Below, piece by piece: positions 58,701-64,000 of a DNA stretch of 64,000 nucleotides. The stretch lies in the NCBI GenBank assembly GCA_026874595.1, contig CM049307.1, positions 25,148,362-25,212,361 on the forward strand, in the 5' to 3' direction. The notes beneath the pieces were generated by a model. The model did not search any database. It had not been told where the DNA came from and worked only from the letters and a program-made list of their open reading frames with translations. Numbering within the stretch: position 1 is the stretch's first letter; each line of letters begins with the position of its first letter. The DNA is from Sipunculus nudus. Taxonomy: Eukaryota > Annelida > Sipuncula > Golfingiida > Sipunculidae. The position numbers were made by a program, and so were the translations under genes.

Positions 58701-61700
58701 CATCCGTACAAAATGCTTTATTACTCACCATCAATCAAAATATCAAGCAGTGTCTCCCGATACTGAAAATAGTTTGGTATTACACCCGGCAGTCTTTTAT
58801 CAGCAGCTTCAATCAAGTCGTCAGGCTCTGTTTGATATTAAGTGGAACGCTTTAGCTGCTATATGACATGAACTGAAATTATAATACATGACATCTTCGT
58901 ATACAGATCTGTTTGTGTTAGATGCTGCTTTGCTATTCAAGTGCTGGGTTGTAACTTTGCTTTTACTGATACCAGTATATGGTTTTATATATTACAGACA
59001 TAACATTGTTTGTCATTTATTTTTTGTAATTTCGTCTTAGAAAGGTCACTTTAGATTATATTTTCCCTGCGATTCACAATATAGTAGTTATTTACTCAAA
59101 ACAGACTTTGACGCATCTTCATTAAATTCATTTTTAATGTAACCTCAATATCTCACACGAATGTATGTCTGCAATATAAACCTATTGTATTGATTATTAA
59201 TTTTAAGGACCAAAGTGACTGTAATATCTGACAAGTTTAAGAAAGAAATTATTCCTTAAATACTATTAATTTTTTTGTATTTCGTATAGGCAGTATGTCT
59301 GCATTAGATGCGTATTTTAATAATTCATATATAAATTGGCATTTTGCATTTTGAGAAAATATGAGGGAGATATTATTATTCAAAAATGTTTTCATTCATT
59401 TATCTGAAAAGTACAACTTGCACCTGTTCAACAACTATTCTAGTGCACATGAAATAGACTTAATACATGTGCGTTTTCAACAGAACAAGCTCTTTGATAA
59501 TTTAAACTGTGTCTCATATAAGTTATATTAGAGTTTATGGCCAACATAAAACAACATTAATTTTCTACTTGGATAAGTCAACTTGATTTCTATTAGTATT
59601 TTGGCTTTACTTTACTTCTTGGCGAGCGCATTTCTTTAGATACCGAGCCATGGTGTTGAATAGCAACACTAATACAGAGATTAGACTTACAATGCTGGCT
59701 GCAGCTCTATGAATAGGAAAAAATACATTTAACACATACCGTAGAGGTCATACATTCCGACATGCTGATTTCGGGGCGCGATGCTATCATCGGCCATCAA
59801 GTTTATCCAGAAGTTGTAGCGTGACACCTGATCGGCCGTCTCTCCTTCAATGGATGATGGGTTCATAAAAGCAGACAGACGAGCAAACTGCCTGCTCTGT
59901 TCATTGTACTCGGGCCATGACACCGGGAATGGGCGGCCAACATTTGGATCCCTGCAAAATGATGTTTATAAAAAAAAGGTCATCATACTTTTATTAATAA
60001 GAAAACAGAAGAACATTTCTTTATTAGGTTAGTAGGTGTCACTAAAACTATGATGTATGTGCTGCTATCTGTTTACAAATGCTTAAAGGTCTTCCATATG
60101 CATGTAATCCTTACCGGGGCATTATCAAGTGTTCCATATCCTAAAAATATATGGCATTATTATGTGTTACTTGTTTACTTGTTAGTTTTTATTACTGAAC
60201 ACAGATTAGGATTATCAAGGTTAGGTATAAATGTGTGAATTATACATTATGGATAATATGGTTCTAAAAGTCGGAAGCCAATAAGCTTGAATAAAACTCA
60301 TGGTAATAAGAAGTATCCTCATTCAAGTAATATGTTGATTCATGAGGAACTACCGTAGTTCATTCTCTATCATGCCGATTCTTTTTCTCTGCATGTAAAA
60401 CGACTGCATCTCACCCGTTATACGCCATATTGTGGCAAATTGTCTGGAGCGTGTCGCGCATGCGCAGATCGACCGGGCTGTATTCTCCATTCAGTTCCAT
60501 CTGCCGAAGTTCACGTTGGAAAGTGGTTCCGATCCAGGAGAACACGTCATCAATGTGAGAACCATTCACCCAGTCGGGGTACATCTGGAAACTCTGCCGG
60601 TACCGGAAGTTGTAGGAATAGGTTTTCCCTTGTCCACCAAGAGAGCTTTAAAAAAACGTGTTTTAGAATAAAAGCCTTTGATTCACATACACGATATAAC
60701 TAATTTAAACGTACATGTAATTTGAGTTTTAACAGGTAAAAAAATAAGGTGAGCGGGCTCACATGGCGCTCTTTCTTCTTCGATTTCTCATTTACGGCAA
60801 GCTGCGATTCCCTAGTGTTATTGGGACAATCGTAAAAAGACGCTGGGAATAGTGATGTAGGACGACCGCACACACAACATGGCTCCCAGACAACCCATGC
60901 AACCGGAGTGTACTTTATGCAATAGGTGTAACTGTCTGCGACTGCCAACGGTATTTTTACCAACACACCTTTTACCCTGTATCCTACCTACGCAGTCGTG
61001 ATACCCTGTATTCTCTTAACCTAGCACTGCTAGCTTTAGCAGGTTGCTGGGTGTCACCGCCAAGCGGCTGGCAAAGAGCCAAGAATGTAAGCAGGCAAAG
61101 GAGATAGTGTTTGACATGTTTCTATCTCTTAGTTAGTGATATCTTATTGGTATTAATACATTTTAGGATATGTGACAGTCGCGTATGCAGCGTATAATAA
61201 TTTCATAGGAATTTGGTACGATTTCCTGCGATTTCGTACACTGCGATTTGCTACGACAAAATCTTACCATGGATGCTCACACACAGCGATTTCCTACAAT
61301 GTCGCACAAAATACGAAATAGGGCCGTGTGAGATGTGTTAAGGTTAAGGTAAAATGTGTGCGTAAAGCACATGAAAAAAACACGCTTCGCTTTAAGCCTA
61401 TTTTTATTAATAAAGGTAAAATATCGTTTTGTATATAAGTCAAGCAAAAAGATTTTATTATCTAAGAATATCTTTTTACCAATAAAATAATTACTGGATT
61501 GTAGTATTTAATTGTACAAAATTCTTATATTTCCAACCATTCTTGCACACTTTTCCCTTGATAGCATCACAGGTACACATAATACATATTACAGGTCATA
61601 GATTTACATGAATATGGGTAACTATTCCAGACTTTTCCGTACCTTTTACCGAATTTCAAAGTGGGAGACTAGAACTGTGATATGATTATGGAGAAAAGTT

Positions 61701-62834
61701 TGTCAGGTCGTGTTATGTGCAAAGTTTATTGCAAAAAAAAAAAATACAAAGTATAAAATGAACATGTTTCATATACATTTTGGCATTTTTATCTTTCCAA
61801 TCCTTTACTAGTCCTTTACAGACAAACAGAATTGTTTTAAGAAGAAAGACAGTTTACTTTCAGTGCCGTTAAGGGGTGATTTCTGTAACGTGAATTGTAT
61901 TACAAGAATGTCATACCTTGAATGCAAAGATGTCTCCAGGAAAGCAGGAGATGCGAAGATAAGGTCTGTGTGCGCCTGAGTAGCCGCCATAGCCCTGGTA
62001 ACTAGGTTGTCACTCGCCAGATCGGGATAACGTTGTTTTACTAGGTCCAGGGTATCATTTACAAAATCTCTGGAAATAAAATTAGCGAGATATCCACGAA
62101 AGAAGTCGTCCACTTCCTCTTTCGTCTCTGCATTCCCGTAATCGGTATTATTGGACCCAAAAAAGTTCAACAAAACAAAACCAGCGGAGTCATGATATGT
62201 TGTGCCCGCGATGATGTCATAAACCTTCGGAATACCTTGTCCGAAGCTGTCGGCGGGATGCTGGTGAACAAATGTCCCATCGATGACTGGGTTCCAGCGA
62301 GGAGACAACCCCTCGAGTACTGGTGCAGCCAGAGCACCAGCATCTAAGTCCTCTGCGTCTTCTTCCCGCAGACAGGCCACCATCGCAGGCGTGTTGTCAG
62401 TAGGGCAACCAAGCCAGTCGGCAAGTATTACCGCCATCTGCCGAGCTCTCTTATTGGTACCGACGAGGCCAGTTGCACCTCCACTCATGTAAATACCACG
62501 TTTAAAGAGGTCACGTGTTTGCCAAGACGCCAGGGTGTGACTCACCATCGCCCCGCCAGCTGATTGGCCAAATATGGTCACGCGGTTGGCGTCTCCTCCG
62601 AAACTTGCAATGTTTTCTTTAACCCAAGTCAAGGCAGCTCTGCCGTCCCAAAGCCCATAGTTCCCAGGAAGGTTATCATCCTCTGTACTTATCCAGCCGA
62701 TACTGCTGAGGCGATAGTTGAAGGTCACCACGATGACGTCAGCATTATGACCAAGTTCATACCCTGGGTACTGGGCTCCTGTTCCAAGTATGAATGCTCC
62801 ACCGTAGAAATAAACCATCACAGGTCGCGCAGGC
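55249..62834 (-). CDS. Type-B carboxylesterase (cholinesterase-like), copy D, 3' six exons
   Basis: Exons in order: 61917-62834, 60415-60645, 59740-59951, 58729-58827, 55563-55589, 55249-55289. They correspond to exons 3-8 of copy B with the same phases and almost the same lengths (918 and 27 and 41 nt identical; exon 4 three bases longer, exon 5 nine shorter). All are open. The nucleophile elbow is GQSAGG, the acid segment TTYHDSAGF and the His segment GSHIDDVFSW, so the catalytic residues are complete. The C-terminus ends QKWKTYPTH. Exons 1-2 (signal peptide and N-terminal strand region) must lie beyond the window; 62835-64000 has no match to them. The copy is diverged from B, with changes spread through the protein, and appears functional. 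Confidence 0.92.
55665..55701. repeat. (TA)n microsatellite
   Basis: TA dinucleotides in intron 6 of esterase D, directly before the possible solo LTR. Confidence 0.95.
55702..56492 (+). mobile_element. Possible solo LTR
   Basis: Begins TGTTACAT and ends AGTGTTACA. Inside are a TATA-like TTATAAATAAGGGG near 56000 and an AATAAA near 56412, in the order expected of an LTR. No target duplication is clear and no internal region is present, so this is tentative. Confidence 0.35.
56690..57200. repeat. Two diverged copies of a dispersed repeat
   Basis: Segments 56715-56888 and 57015-57196 share the order CCTTTTTTCA ... GGACC ... TTAGG ... GGTTGGACCCC ... AATCCTGGATCC. A fragment of the same family is at 17355-17412. 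Confidence 0.6.
57365..57500 (-). repeat. Diverged copy of the Skeletor-like exon 2 region
   Basis: Matches 21545-21690 on the same strand, including a degenerate version of the exon (reads RNGPVKNRL against GNGAPKNQL) without a GT donor. A shorter related piece is at 33305-33360, and another related segment (CGAACGGGAAAGAACGCATA) is at 58289-58308. It is a relic or part of an interspersed repeat, not a working exon. Confidence 0.55.
58828..59739. other. Intron 5 of esterase D
   Basis: AT-rich, no repeat element or gene recognised. The neighbouring introns 3 (60646-61916) and 4 (59952-60414) also show nothing I can name. Confidence 0.5.
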
Positions 62835-63149
62835 CTGAAAAAAAAAACACAAGGTGCATTATAAATGCATGTATTTCAAATTCAGTTTGTAAATGTTAAA
62901 GACCTGTATATATGTTGCATGTTATTGGGATTCCTTAGTATGAACTCCGACGCTCACCGGTAGGTGAAAATACGCCACACAGCCCGGTATTTATCACAAA
63001 CATTTGGATGTATGGTGAAGGTATATCTAGTCGGCCTTTAAACTCCACTCATGGGAAAAAAAATCAGACAAAACACGCCATGTTATACTGATGAGTACCG
63101 CCAAGCGAAAACAGACCCTAGACGCACCGGCAGGGTATGTAAACTGTAG

Positions 63150-63450
63150 GGCTAAAATACTCCAGTACGTCTTTGTCCCTATTAGTATATGCTTATCCGG
63201 GATTCGAATTACCCTAACACTTCGGTCATGAAATACTACAGTAAGTGTTTGTCACTTTTGATATATGCTATACAGGAATACGGATAACCCTAACCCTTCG
63301 GGCATGAAATACTCCAGACAGTGTTTGTCACTATTAATATATGCTGTATCCGAGGAACGGGTAACCCTAACCCTTCAGGCATGAAATACTCCAGTGTTTG
63401 TCACTATTAATAAATGCTATATCAGGGATACAGGTTACCCTAATATTTCA
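63150..63450. repeat. Tandem repeat of about 80 bp, four copies
   Basis: Units share CATGAAATACTCCAG, GTGTTTGTCACTATTAATA and TAACCCTAACCCTTC. It lies in the intron upstream of esterase D exon 3. The rest of 62835-64000 has short AT-rich open frames only. Confidence 0.8.
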
Positions 63451-64000
63451 ATAAATCACGAAGAGACACATCGATAGAACCGACAACAGCGATGTAATCA
63501 TGAGAGAGAAGTGAACAGCAAATGCAGCTCTGTGACTATATATTATGTATATAATGATATAGAATTTCTGCGAGATATAATTTATTCTAGAATATTGCTT
63601 CAATAGTTGAAATAAAGACATTGGAATGAAATCTAGACAGTTATGATCCTGGAAGTGTTGAAGTTTCATCAGAATTAGAAATAATGCAAATCACAAAATA
63701 TAAATTATTGGAAAAAGTCCATGTTTTACAGACAAAGCATGTGAACAACCCCTAAATAAATGTACAACATTGTGTATGAATAGAAGATGCAGATTTTGTA
63801 AGAGAAGGGCGACAAAGGTTTGGAACAAGTGTTCATCAAAATTAAATGTTAATATATCGTTTGTGGTTATTTGAAAAAAAAAATCAATGAAATGAAGCAT
63901 ATTGTTACAGGTGCTCTTTTTATTGTGTGACACGGGCGTAACCCATGTTGTGACACCCTCGCCGGGCCGTTTGTTGCATTCTATGTTTGGTCCGTGCTGG

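Noticed and set aside
63150-63450. TAACCCTAACCC as interstitial telomere repeat
   Set aside because: The motif occurs only once or twice within each longer 80-bp unit, so it is not a telomeric array.

Overview
The window is animal nuclear DNA: genes split into many short exons by large AT-rich introns, abundant (TA)n, (CT)n and poly-G microsatellites, minisatellites and retroelements. The gene content and repeat style suggest a lophotrochozoan, probably a mollusc (perhaps a bivalve). That is an inference; no marker in the window fixes the species.

Layout. (1) 1-2767, + strand: the 3' half of a decayed type-B carboxylesterase (cholinesterase-like) copy, A, with stops and a frameshift. (2) 3466-23427, - strand: a complete 17-exon gene for a Skeletor-like protein (signal peptide, two DM13 domains, a DOMON domain, hydrophobic C-terminus; 757 aa). 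I assembled it by matching exon phases. Its introns hold a degenerate Ty3/gypsy element, a 53-bp minisatellite of about 24 copies and several smaller repeats. (3) 24301-32859, - strand: an intact 8-exon esterase, B (634 aa, signal peptide, Ser-Asp-His triad). (4) 35067-52476, - strand: esterase copy C, a pseudogene with at least five lesions, whose intron 5 holds a complete Ty3/gypsy LTR retrotransposon (36089-45694). The element has LTRs differing at one position, a 4-bp target duplication, and intact gag and pol. A clear -1 frameshift signal lies at the gag/pol overlap. (5) 55249 to 62834, - strand: esterase copy D, intact over its last six exons, with its 5' exons beyond the window.

The three minus-strand esterases B, C and D form a head-to-tail array with the same exon phases and nearly the same exon lengths, including a 27-nt microexon; copy A is inverted. 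Two of the four copies are dead, which fits birth-and-death evolution of a tandem family. The Skeletor-like gene lies inside the array, between A and B, on the same strand as B.

The most notable signals are the -1 frameshift site plus stem-loop of the retrotransposon, a series of hairpins with apparently covarying stems in its 3' non-coding region, and two tandem arrays in its leader. A pogo/Tigger-like inverted-repeat element with a TA target duplication lies in copy C. All gene models rest on splice signals, phase and protein motifs read by eye; no transcript evidence was available.
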